64,000 nt of DNA, taken from assembly GCA_002441555.1 (NCBI GenBank), contig DJWK01000026.1:4322-68321 (forward strand). The letters are read 5' to 3'. The notes beneath the pieces were generated by a model. The model was not told the DNA's origin. It was given only the letters and a program-made list of their open reading frames with translations, and searched no databases. Source of the stretch: Thermodesulfobacteriaceae bacterium UBA6232. GTDB taxonomy: Bacteria; Desulfobacterota; Thermodesulfobacteria; Thermodesulfobacteriales; Thermodesulfobacteriaceae. The position numbers and the translations under genes were made by a program. This document shows, piece by piece, positions 17,395-25,147 of the stretch. How positions within the stretch are numbered: position 1 is the stretch's first letter; each line of letters opens with the position of its first letter.

Positions 17395-18144
17395 ATGCTT
17401 GAAATACTTCTTCTTGGAACAGCAGGGGCCCGTTATGTGGTTGCCAAACAGCTTAGAGCCTCAGCAGGTATTCTTTTTAATCTTGAAGGGAAATATCTTC
17501 TCTTTGATCCAGGGCCTGGAACACTGGTTCATCTTGCTAAAAGAAAAATCTATCCAGAAAAAATAAAAACCCTAATTGTTTCTCATAAACATTTGGATCA
17601 TTCTGCAGATTTAAATATTATGGTTGATGCTTTAACCGAAGGCACCTTCAAAAAAAGAGGAAAAGTTTTTTTTACTGAAGAAACCCTAAAGGAAGGTCTC
17701 CTCCTGAATTATCTTAAAGAGGCCCTTGAAGAGGTAGTGATTTTGCGTCCCAAGGAAAATTACAAGGATGGCCCTTTTGTATTTAGAACCACCTCTCAAC
17801 TTAAACACACTGCTGAAAATTACGGTTTTATTTTTGAATTGGGTGATAAAAAGCTTGGAATAATTACTGATACTGCCTATTTTCCGGAGCTTTCTGAAGA
17901 ATTTAAAGATTGTCAATATCTCATTATAAATGTGGTACGCTATGAGCCAAAGGAGGGAGTTTTACACCTTTCTGTTCCCGAGGTAAAAATTCTTTTAAAG
18001 GAATTAAGGCCTGAATTAACGATAATAACCCATTTTGGAATGACCATGCTTAAGGCTAATCCCTTTAAAGTGGCTCAAAGTCTTTCTTCAGAGCTTGGGC
18101 TTAAAGTGCTTGCAGCTTATGATGGAATGAGGCTTGGTTTATGA
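17395..18144 (+). CDS. MBL-fold metallo-hydrolase
   Basis: Metallo-beta-lactamase-fold hydrolase. The metal site HKHLDHS is near residue 63, a further aspartate is in ITDTAYF, and a terminal histidine is in ITHFGM. Length is 249. The open LLGTAGARYVVAKQLRASAG start resembles the RNase Z/phosphodiesterase-like branch, but no specific substrate is evident. The stop overlaps the ruvC ATG, so it heads a run of MBL-ruvC-ruvA-Rieske-cytochrome b. Confidence 0.82.
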   Translation: MLEILLLGTAGARYVVAKQLRASAGILFNLEGKYLLFDPGPGTLVHLAKRKIYPEKIKTLIVSHKHLDHSADLNIMVDALTEGTFKKRGKVFFTEETLKEGLLLNYLKEALEEVVILRPKENYKDGPFVFRTTSQLKHTAENYGFIFELGDKKLGIITDTAYFPELSEEFKDCQYLIINVVRYEPKEGVLHLSVPEVKILLKELRPELTIITHFGMTMLKANPFKVAQSLSSELGLKVLAAYDGMRLGL

Positions 18145-18629
18145 AAATTTTAGGAATTGACCCAGGTTTGCTAAATTTAGGATGTGTTTTGCTTAAAATT
18201 GGAGATAGAGACTTTGAAATTTTAAGGGCAGAAACCTTAAAACCCAAAAGAAATTTGGAGCTATCAAAAAAATTATTTTATCTCTATCAAAATTTGAAAG
18301 AGTTCATTAAAGAAGAAAATCCCGATTATATCATTCTTGAAGAGGTTATCCCTAAGGCCAATCCCTCTTCTACAGCTAAATTATCTCAAGCTCAGGCTTT
18401 GGTGCTTTTAATTTCAGAGGAAAAAAAAATTCCTGTTAAGATTTATCATCCCTCTTACTGGAAGGCCTATTTGTGTGGAAATGGCCTTGCTGAAAAAGAG
18501 AAGATTTATTTTACCTTAAAAAGACTTTTCGGTGAAAAAATAGATGATAAAATCAGAAACAGCCACTTGGCAGATGCCATGGCCATTTCTCTTGTTTTTG
18601 CCATGGAAAATAACATTTTAAAAATTTGA
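18141..18629 (+). CDS. ruvC: Holliday junction endonuclease RuvC
   Basis: Resolves Holliday junctions in recombinational repair. RNase H-like fold with the catalytic acidic residues in ILGIDPG (Asp 6), IILEEV (near Glu 67) and SHLADAMAI (Asp near 148). Its 162 residues are normal. The ATG overlaps the MBL stop; ruvA follows after 6 bases. No ruvB is in the window. Confidence 0.94.
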   Translation: MKILGIDPGLLNLGCVLLKIGDRDFEILRAETLKPKRNLELSKKLFYLYQNLKEFIKEENPDYIILEEVIPKANPSSTAKLSQAQALVLLISEEKKIPVKIYHPSYWKAYLCGNGLAEKEKIYFTLKRLFGEKIDDKIRNSHLADAMAISLVFAMENNILKI

Positions 18630-18635
18630 ACTTTT

Positions 18636-19256
18636 ATGTTTTATAAAATTCGCGGTATTTTAAAAGAAATCCTTCCACCTAATAGAATCATTATAGAAAG
18701 CAAGTTCCTTTCATGGGAAATCCAAATTCCTTTTAATTTGTTAGAAATTTTTAAGAGAGATTTTTTTGAAAAGGAAATTGAGCTATTTGTGTGTCCCCTT
18801 TTAAGAAAAAATGAATATCTTGAGATTTATGGTTTTTTAAGCAAAGAAGAGAGGGAACTATTTTTAAAGCTTAATACCCTTTCAAAGGTTGGGCCAAAAC
18901 TTGCTTTAAACATCCTTTCGGTTTTTACCCCAGAGCTTTTAAGAAAGATAATAGAAGAGGGGAGGGCGAAGGAACTTGCCAAAATTCCTGGAGTTGGCGA
19001 AAAAAGGGCCGAGAAACTTTTTCTGGAATTAAAAGGCCTTTTTGGAAAAATACCCGTTAAGGGGAGAACCATACCCCTTGAAAAAGAAAGGTTACTCTCT
19101 GAAGCAAAAACTTCCCTTGTTAATCTTGGTTTTCACAAGAAGGAGGTTGAGGAAATACTTTTTAAAGTATTCCATGAAGAGGATACCCTTGAAAGTCTCA
19201 TTAAAAAAGCCTTAAGAGAACTTGCTCCAACTCTAAAGGAGGAAAGACCTGAATAA
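18636..19256 (+). CDS. ruvA: Holliday junction branch-migration protein RuvA
   Basis: Tetrameric DNA-binding subunit that targets RuvB to Holliday junctions. N-terminal OB-fold (IRGILKEILPPNRI), central helix-hairpin-helix pair (LSKVGPKLALNILS and LAKIPGVGEKRAEKLF) and C-terminal RuvB-contacting helix bundle are recognisable. 206 residues is usual. The end carries AAGGAGG, which appears to serve as ribosome-binding site of the Rieske gene that begins within the ruvA stop region. Confidence 0.95.
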   Translation: MFYKIRGILKEILPPNRIIIESKFLSWEIQIPFNLLEIFKRDFFEKEIELFVCPLLRKNEYLEIYGFLSKEERELFLKLNTLSKVGPKLALNILSVFTPELLRKIIEEGRAKELAKIPGVGEKRAEKLFLELKGLFGKIPVKGRTIPLEKERLLSEAKTSLVNLGFHKKEVEEILFKVFHEEDTLESLIKKALRELAPTLKEERPE

Positions 19257-19638
19257 AAGAGTCTTTCTTAAATATCTTGGATTTTTTACCTTGGGGTTTT
19301 TAAGTGTGCCCTTTTTTAAAAACCTTTCCTTTTTATCAAAGCCTGCCCCTAAGAAAATTTTTCTCTCAAAGGATGAACTTTCTAAAATAAAGGAAATTCA
19401 TCTTGGAGAGGATTTTATTCTAGTAAAAAAAGGTCAAAGGTATTTTGTGTTTTCAAGGAGATGTCCTCATCTTGGATGTAATTTAAATTACGACCCCGAA
19501 AAAGAATGGATTGTCTGCCCCTGCCATAAAAGCAAATTTACTTTAACTGGAGAGTATATTGAAGGCCCTGCTAAAAGAGATTTAAAGCCTCTTCCCTTTG
19601 AGCTCAATGAAAGAGGGCTTTCCCTTGAGATCTCCTGA
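19249..19638 (+). CDS. Rieske [2Fe-2S] protein, probable CTG start
   Basis: Membrane-anchored Rieske iron-sulfur protein that passes electrons from quinol. The cluster motifs are CPHLGC and CPCHKSKF. The first standard start, TTG at 19291, cuts into the N-terminal hydrophobic segment. The open frame extends upstream to CTG at 19249, preceded by AAGGAGG at 6-base spacing, and would begin (M)NKRVFLKYLGFF. That restores a basic, Tat-like KRVFLK start and a full membrane anchor, so I use CTG. The product would be 129 residues, small for a Rieske protein. The 3' end overlaps the cytochrome b gene, its obvious partner. Confidence 0.75.
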   Translation: MNKRVFLKYLGFFTLGFLSVPFFKNLSFLSKPAPKKIFLSKDELSKIKEIHLGEDFILVKKGQRYFVFSRRCPHLGCNLNYDPEKEWIVCPCHKSKFTLTGEYIEGPAKRDLKPLPFELNERGLSLEIS

Positions 19639-20455
19639 AGGCTTTATTATTCTACCTCTTGCTTGGCTTTCTGCTTCATCCCTTGTCATTTCAGTATTTA
19701 GTGGAATTTTCTTAAGCTTTCATTATTTTTATTATCAACCCCTTGAGAGCTTACTTAAAATTATAACCTTTGTCCCCTCAGGAAAATATTTAAGGAGTCT
19801 TCATTATTTTTCCTCTCAAGTTGCTTTGATTACCCTTTTTTTACATCTTTTGGATAGTATTTATAAAAAATTTTATCTTTTAAAAGGAAAAATTTCCTGG
19901 TTTTTTCTTGTCTTTTCTTTTTTTATACTTCTTTTTATTACCTTTACAGGATACATACTTAGAGCAGATGAAACTGGTGTTCTTGCAGGAAATATTGTTG
20001 AGAATATGATTTTAACTTTGCCTATATTAGGTAATTCTTTAAATAAAGTTTTTTTTGCTATAAATGAAGCCGGTTTAATAAAGGTTTATCACTGGCATCT
20101 TTTCCTTTCTTTTTTTCTTATAGCTGGAATTTTTCTTTTTCACATTAGAATAAAGATCTTTTTTTCCTGGAATAGAACCATGTACTTTTGGACTTTACTT
20201 CCTATTCCTTTCTTTTTTGAATTCTCCTTAAAACCCTTTCAAGGGCTTTCTGCCAGGGGGCCCTGGTTTTTTGTAGGAGCTCAGGAAATGCTCAAATTTT
20301 TCCACCCCCTTTGGGTTTTCCTCTGGCTTTTATCAATTTTTGTTATCTTTCTGAGTTTTGTTTTTTTTCCTAAAAGGCATAAGGTATTGAGTGGCTTTTT
20401 AATCCTCTATCTTTTTATTTATTTTGGTTTTACTTTCTTCTTTTTCTTGTTTTAA
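19607..20455 (+). CDS. Cytochrome b (b6-type) subunit of a Rieske/cytochrome b complex
   Basis: Polytopic diheme b-type cytochrome working with the adjacent Rieske protein in quinol oxidation. Two histidine pairs fit heme ligation: SLHYF...FLHLL with 13 intervening residues, and WHLF...LFHIR with 14 intervening residues as in b6-type proteins. FTGYILRADETGV resembles the Qo-side segment after helix C. About seven membrane spans fill 282 residues, which is longer than b6 but shorter than mitochondrial-type cytochrome b. ATG at 19607 overlaps the Rieske gene. No cytochrome c1 or f follows, so the electron acceptor is encoded elsewhere. Convergent with the ATP synthase operon. Confidence 0.8.
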   Translation: MKEGFPLRSPEGFIILPLAWLSASSLVISVFSGIFLSFHYFYYQPLESLLKIITFVPSGKYLRSLHYFSSQVALITLFLHLLDSIYKKFYLLKGKISWFFLVFSFFILLFITFTGYILRADETGVLAGNIVENMILTLPILGNSLNKVFFAINEAGLIKVYHWHLFLSFFLIAGIFLFHIRIKIFFSWNRTMYFWTLLPIPFFFEFSLKPFQGLSARGPWFFVGAQEMLKFFHPLWVFLWLLSIFVIFLSFVFFPKRHKVLSGFLILYLFIYFGFTFFFFLF

Positions 20456-21282
20456 AGTTTGCTTCCTACAAGAATTTCAATTATTTCAGTGGTAATTTCT
20501 TCTTGTCTTTGATAATGTTTTGCAATCTGGAGTTCGGTAATTTTTCTTTTAATATTTTCTGAAGCAAGATCCATACTTTTAATTCGAAGATAACTTTCGC
20601 TTCTTAAAGCCTCAAGATAAGCTCTGTAAACGCTTATGAATAACCATTCATTCAAAAATTTTTTTAAAAGTTTTTCAGGAGGAAGGTATAAAAGAGGTTT
20701 ATTCATAATGTAAGGTTTTATCATAATTTTTTCTCTTTCCAGTGGAAGGACTTTTTCAAAAAGAATATGGGTTTCCCTTTCAATAACACTCATAAAAAAA
20801 AGAAATATTTCCATAGTTCCTATGGATTTTAAAAGATTGAGTATTTTTTCATAGAGTTCTTCAAGGGATTCTCTAATACCCTCTAAAGAAACAGGGGCTT
20901 TCAGTAGCAGAAAGGGTTTAGTATTAAACTCTTCAAGAAAATCTCTAAGTTTTTTCCCTATACCAATAATAATATCTTTAGGATCAAGTCTTTTTGATAA
21001 ATCTTCTGCGAGTTTATGATTATAAGCTCCGCAAAACCCCTGATCAGATCCAAAGGCAATAATTAATCTTTTTTTTGTGGTTGTTTTAGGTAGTTCTAAA
21101 TGGGGAAAATAATAGAGAAGTATTCCTAAGCCTTTATATAATTCTTCTTCAAAGGTTCTTAAGGAATGTATCCTTTCTTCACATTTTCGAAAATTTACTC
21201 CTGCAAAGGCTTTCATAGCGTTTACAATTTCGTGGATGGAAATAAAAATTTGAATCTTTTTTTCAATCTCTTTGGTTTGCAT
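20452..21282 (-). CDS. atpG: ATP synthase gamma subunit (N-ATPase)
   Basis: Central stalk subunit coupling c-ring rotation to catalysis. N-terminal helix (KIQIFISIHEIVNAMKAFAG) and C-terminal helix (KRKITELQIAKHYQRQEEIT) form the expected antiparallel coiled coil, and the central FGSDQGFCGAYN segment is a gamma hallmark. 276 residues is usual. It is the last gene of the operon, as in N-ATPases, and overlaps the 3' end of atpA by 20 bases. Sequence is more diverged than in standard F-ATPases. Confidence 0.88.
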   Translation of the reverse strand: MQTKEIEKKIQIFISIHEIVNAMKAFAGVNFRKCEERIHSLRTFEEELYKGLGILLYYFPHLELPKTTTKKRLIIAFGSDQGFCGAYNHKLAEDLSKRLDPKDIIIGIGKKLRDFLEEFNTKPFLLLKAPVSLEGIRESLEELYEKILNLLKSIGTMEIFLFFMSVIERETHILFEKVLPLEREKIMIKPYIMNKPLLYLPPEKLLKKFLNEWLFISVYRAYLEALRSESYLRIKSMDLASENIKRKITELQIAKHYQRQEEITTEIIEILVGSKL

Positions 21283-22786
21283 AGTATTGGGAAAAAATTT
21301 CTTTAAAAGTATCTTTTAGAATATTTTTCTCCTCTGAAGTCAAATTTCCTCGTTTGTTTATCCTTTCTATGAGACCGGGCTGTCTTATTTTTGTTTTGTT
21401 AATAATTTCTTCAGAAACTTTTTTTATAGATTCAAGTTCAACTTCATCAAGAAGACCACTTTCAACAAGCATTAGAAAAAGCACATGTTCTTCTAAAAAT
21501 CTTGGTTTTAAAGGTTTTTGTTTAAAAATCTCTCTATATCTCTGGCCTCGTTTTATAAGTTTTTGAGTTTCCTCCTCGAGTTTCATTCCGAATTTAGTAA
21601 AAATTTCTCTTTCAAGAAACTGGGAATATTCAATTTTTAATCTTCCTGCAAGTTCTTTCATTATTGGCACCTGAGCTTTTCCACCAATACGTGAAACAGA
21701 TTTTCCTACATCAATAGCAGGACGAATTCCTTTATGAAAAAGCTCTGCATCGAGATAAATCTGTCCGTCAGTTATGGAAATGAGATTGGTGGGAATGAAG
21801 GCAGAAATATTCCCCTGCTGGGTTTCAACAATTGGAAGAGCAGTTATGGAACCACCCCCGAGGTTATCTGTCAATTTTCCAGCCCTTTCAAGTAGGCGAG
21901 AATGAAGATAAAATATATCTCCTGGGAAGGCTTCTCTACCTGGGGGTCTTTTTAGAAGCAAACTTAAAGATCTATAACTTGAGGCGTGCTTGGTGAGATC
22001 ATCATAAATAATTAAAACACTTTTACCTTGATCTCTAAAGTATTCAGCAATAGCCGTTGCTGCGTAAGGGGCAATATATTGAAGACCAAGAGGTTCTCCT
22101 CCTTCAACTTTTAGAAGGATGGTTTTAGAAAGGTCTCCGTAATTGGCAATAAAGTGATAAATTCGATTTATATGTTCTTTCTTTTGCCCGATGGAAACAT
22201 AAATTGAAATAACATCGCTTTTTTTCTGATTGATGATGGTATCAATTGCAAGGGCAGTCTTTCCTGTGGCAGGATCTCCAAGAATTAATTCCCTCTGGCC
22301 TTTACCTATGGGAATAAGTGCATCAATTACGGTTATACCAGTATAGAGGGGCTCTCTTACAAAATCTCTTTCTATTAAACTCGGGGCCTCTTTTTCTACT
22401 GGATAAAATCCTTCAATTTTTGAAAATTTTTCTTTGCTCAAAGGAGTTCCAAGACCATCAAGAACCTGCCCAAGTAAGAAAGGGCCTACAGCCACGGAAA
22501 GGGTTTTTCCTGTTCTATAAACCTTGTCCCCTGATCTTAATCCTGCCCTTTTCTGTAGAAGTACTACTCCTATTTTATCTACATCAAGGTCAAAAATAAG
22601 CCCTATATCTTCTTTTTCAAAAACGAGAAGTTCAAAAAGGCAAGCTCCAGGAAGACCTTTCACATAAGCAATGTCATCCCCAACTGAGATAACTTCACCT
22701 TCTTCTTCAACGAGGGGCAAAAAGGAAATTTTTTCGATTTTTTCAAAAACTTTACTAAACATCTCTTGAATTCTTTTTTCTATCAT
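21263..22786 (-). CDS. atpA: ATP synthase alpha subunit (N-ATPase)
   Basis: Non-catalytic nucleotide-binding subunit of the F1 head. Walker A GDPATGKTALAIDTI is near residue 170, with SIYVSIGQK and the C-terminal VGKSVSRIGGKAQ region. 507 residues. The ATG shares one base with the atpF stop (TAATG), so translation is coupled. Position between atpF and atpG is the N-ATPase order. Confidence 0.95.
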   Translation of the reverse strand: MIEKRIQEMFSKVFEKIEKISFLPLVEEEGEVISVGDDIAYVKGLPGACLFELLVFEKEDIGLIFDLDVDKIGVVLLQKRAGLRSGDKVYRTGKTLSVAVGPFLLGQVLDGLGTPLSKEKFSKIEGFYPVEKEAPSLIERDFVREPLYTGITVIDALIPIGKGQRELILGDPATGKTALAIDTIINQKKSDVISIYVSIGQKKEHINRIYHFIANYGDLSKTILLKVEGGEPLGLQYIAPYAATAIAEYFRDQGKSVLIIYDDLTKHASSYRSLSLLLKRPPGREAFPGDIFYLHSRLLERAGKLTDNLGGGSITALPIVETQQGNISAFIPTNLISITDGQIYLDAELFHKGIRPAIDVGKSVSRIGGKAQVPIMKELAGRLKIEYSQFLEREIFTKFGMKLEEETQKLIKRGQRYREIFKQKPLKPRFLEEHVLFLMLVESGLLDEVELESIKKVSEEIINKTKIRQPGLIERINKRGNLTSEEKNILKDTFKEIFSQYYANQRD

Positions 22787-23526
22787 TAAATTTCCTCAAA
22801 GATATCCGCTATACGTTTTAATTGGGCCTTTAGCGAAAAATCTATAATCAGACCATTGAGTTTTAATTTAATACCAGAAAGAAGTTCAGGATCTACAGTA
22901 ATTTCCCACGAAAGGGATTTTTTGATTTCCCTTTCAACAATCTCAATTAAGGACTTATCATCCTCTAAAGGAAAAGCAGTAATAATTTCCCCTTTTGTAA
23001 TAGTTTTTACATTTATTCGAGGAGATTCTTTTTTTAAAAGATCAGGAAGTTCTAACTTAAATTTTTTCAAAAGGGACTCATGAAAATCCTCAAGGGGAAG
23101 TGTTCTCACACCTTTTTCAATAGATTTTATAACAAGTTCTTTAGTTTTTTCCTTAATTATAAGTTCAGCTTTTTCTAATTCCTTTTGAAGAAGAGCTTTC
23201 TCTTTTTGAAAGATCTTTTCTGCCTCTACTTTGGCTTTTTCAATAATTTTTTGAGCTTCTAATTCTGCTTCTCTTTTATAATTTTCAAAAATCTGAAGTT
23301 TTTGCCTTTCAAGTTCTTCAAGTTTTTCTTCATATTGTTTTTTTAAAATCTCCGCTTGCTTTTTGATATTTTCAGCATCTATAAAACATTTATTTAGTTC
23401 CTCCTTTCTTTTTTGAATAAAGGTTATGAGAGGTTTATATAAGAGGCGGCTGAGTATAAAAAGAAGGATAAAAAAGTTAATTACCTGAAAAAGAAAGGTT
23501 AAGAGATTTATACCTTTAATATCCAT
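22786..23526 (-). CDS. atpF: ATP synthase b subunit with delta-like C-terminus (N-ATPase AtpF)
   Basis: Peripheral stalk subunit. One N-terminal membrane helix (residues 8-28) leads into a long charged coiled coil (about 30-140). The C-terminal part ends in VDPELLSGIKLKLNGLIIDF, which matches the end of a delta/OSCP subunit. This extended b form is known from N-ATPases, which lack a separate delta gene, and none is present here. Its 246 residues exceed a usual b subunit by about 80. Confidence 0.85.
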   Translation of the reverse strand: MDIKGINLLTFLFQVINFFILLFILSRLLYKPLITFIQKRKEELNKCFIDAENIKKQAEILKKQYEEKLEELERQKLQIFENYKREAELEAQKIIEKAKVEAEKIFQKEKALLQKELEKAELIIKEKTKELVIKSIEKGVRTLPLEDFHESLLKKFKLELPDLLKKESPRINVKTITKGEIITAFPLEDDKSLIEIVEREIKKSLSWEITVDPELLSGIKLKLNGLIIDFSLKAQLKRIADIFEEI

Positions 23527-23538
23527 TTTTTAAATCCT

Positions 23539-23802
23539 TTATTTTAGAAAATCTAAAAGAGGGTTAGCAAACAGAAGGATCAAGGCAATTACAAATAGAT
23601 AAATCACTATGGATTCAATGATGGCCACACCAATTATAAAAGTTCTGGTTATATGGGAGGCTGCTTCAGGTTGTCTGGCTATGGCATCAAGAGCACTTTG
23701 AATGGCCTTTGCAAGTGCTCTTGCAGGTCCGTAGCTACCAAAACTCATCATTATCCCAATTACCACAATTGAACCAAGAACAACCCAACCTTTGGTATCC
23801 AT
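23539..23802 (-). CDS. atpE: ATP synthase c subunit (N-ATPase)
   Basis: Proteolipid of the rotor ring, two helices joined by the ARQPE loop (residues 42-46). The ion-binding carboxylate is Glu 63 in VAIIESIVIYLF. Ser 64 and Tyr 68 next to it match part of the sodium-binding signature known from Ilyobacter c subunits. The N-terminal helix glutamine of that signature is not at the aligned place (leucine), so Na+ or H+ specificity is not settled. 87 residues. Confidence 0.92.
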   Translation of the reverse strand: MDTKGWVVLGSIVVIGIMMSFGSYGPARALAKAIQSALDAIARQPEAASHITRTFIIGVAIIESIVIYLFVIALILLFANPLLDFLK

Positions 23803-23804
23803 CT

Positions 23805-24491
23805 TTAATCCTCCTTTTCGGGGATTTTATTTTCTTCAAAGACTTGAGATAAAAAGGCAAGACTTAAAATACCAAAGAGATAAGCCTGAAGAAGGCCAAA
23901 TAGTAAATGAAGCATGATGAAAGGGATAGGAAGAAACAATCCAGCTATTCCAAGAAGAATAAGTGCTACAAATTCTCCGCTTAAGATATTTCCGAAAAGC
24001 CTTATAGCAAGAGCAAGGGATCTTGTAATTTCGGCAAGAAGGTGAAGGGGAAAAAGAAAGAAAAAGGGCTTGAAAAAATGTCCAAGATATTTTTTGGCAC
24101 CTTTTAATTGTATTCCAAGAAGGTGGCGCATAAGAAAGGCAGAAAAAGCAAAGGCAAGAGGTGTATTAAGGTCTGAAGTTGGAGGAAAAAGGCCTGGGAC
24201 AACTCCAATTAAATTGCAGGCTCCTATAAAAATCCAGAGGGTAAGAAGAAAAGGTAAAACCTTATAATGATGGTTTTTTATAACTTCTTTGCATAACCTT
24301 TCAGCTCCCTCTACTAATGCCTCTAAAATTAATTGAAAAATTCCAGGATTGTATAAGGAAAGATTTCTTTTTATCCAGAGGGAGAAGAGAAAAAGAAGGC
24401 CCATTATCACCCAGGTTATGAGAACAGTGTCTTCAATTTTGAGGAAGCCTATCTGGAGTGTTTTGGGAAATACTTTAAAAATTTCAATCAT
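23805..24491 (-). CDS. atpB: ATP synthase a subunit (N-ATPase)
   Basis: Membrane subunit forming the ion half-channels against the c-ring. The essential arginine is in EITRSLALAIRLFGNILSGE near residues 160-180. Five or six membrane spans in 228 residues, compact as in N-ATPases. The ATG overlaps the stop of the atpQ frame as ATGA. It is separated from atpE by two bases. Confidence 0.92.
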   Translation of the reverse strand: MIEIFKVFPKTLQIGFLKIEDTVLITWVIMGLLFLFSLWIKRNLSLYNPGIFQLILEALVEGAERLCKEVIKNHHYKVLPFLLTLWIFIGACNLIGVVPGLFPPTSDLNTPLAFAFSAFLMRHLLGIQLKGAKKYLGHFFKPFFFLFPLHLLAEITRSLALAIRLFGNILSGEFVALILLGIAGLFLPIPFIMLHLLFGLLQAYLFGILSLAFLSQVFEENKIPEKED

Positions 24492-24748
24492 TTTTTTCTC
24501 CGATAAAGAAATAATAAATTACCAAGGGCAATTAAAGGCCCAGCTAAAATAAAAAGAAGAGTATAGATGCGAGAAAGGTGAAACCTTTTTTCCAGATAAT
24601 ATCCAAGAATGGTAGAACCAAGAATAGGCAAAAGAATCAATATTCCAAGAATACTGTATCGGGATAGAGCTTGCCAGAAATTATCCCCTTCCTTTGGGCT
24701 TTTTTTCTTTTTAATATCTTTGAGTAGATCTCCTAATTTTTCTGGTAT
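24488..24748 (-). CDS. atpQ: AtpQ-like small membrane protein of the N-ATPase, no standard start codon
   Basis: Between atpC and atpB a frame is open from immediately after the atpC stop to 24488. It encodes a basic N-terminus (KKKKSPKEG), a hydrophobic span, GSTILGYYLEKRF, and a second span ending in YRRKK. This matches the two-helix AtpI/AtpZ-like AtpQ of N-ATPase operons. There is no ATG, GTG, TTG or CTG near the expected N-terminus; the first TTG falls within the first membrane span. ATA at 24748, three bases after the atpC TAA, is the best-placed candidate, with reinitiation after atpC. A sequencing error is possible. The product would be about 86 residues. No separate AtpR frame is seen. 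Confidence 0.7.
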   Translation of the reverse strand: MPEKLGDLLKDIKKKKSPKEGDNFWQALSRYSILGILILLPILGSTILGYYLEKRFHLSRIYTLLFILAGPLIALGNLLFLYRRKK

Positions 24749-24751
24749 AGT

Positions 24752-25147
24752 TTAAGTTGTATAAACTTGAAGAGCTCTTTTTAAAAAGGTTTCTTCAATT
24801 TCTGTTATAAGTTTGCGATACCTTTCTTCTATTTCTTTTCTTTTTTTTATTGTTTCAGAAATTAATTTTGAGAGGTCTTCAGGAGATTTTCCTTCAAAGA
24901 ATTCATAGACAGAAAGTATAACCTCCCCTTTTTCAACCAATAAAAAACCTCCATCTACAGCAAAGTAGTGAGTTTTTCCATCTGGAGTTTTATAAGTTCC
25001 AAGACCTGGCTCTATTACAGTTAAGAAATCTATATGGTTTGCCATTATTCCAAAATATCCACTCTCATCACAAATTTTTAAATAAGTAATTTCCCTTTCA
25101 AGAATTTCCCTTAAAGTAACTATTTTTAGTTTGAAAGGTTTGTTCAT
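24752..25147 (-). CDS. atpC: ATP synthase epsilon subunit (N-ATPase)
   Basis: F1 subunit with an N-terminal beta-sandwich, here GYFGIMANHIDFLTVIEPG, which is the family signature, and a C-terminal helical part (about residues 85-125). 131 residues. The ATG overlaps the atpD stop as ATGA. Second place in the operon after atpD is characteristic of N-ATPases. The following atpQ frame is in phase with this gene, separated by a single TAA. Confidence 0.9.
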   Translation of the reverse strand: MNKPFKLKIVTLREILEREITYLKICDESGYFGIMANHIDFLTVIEPGLGTYKTPDGKTHYFAVDGGFLLVEKGEVILSVYEFFEGKSPEDLSKLISETIKKRKEIEERYRKLITEIEETFLKRALQVYTT

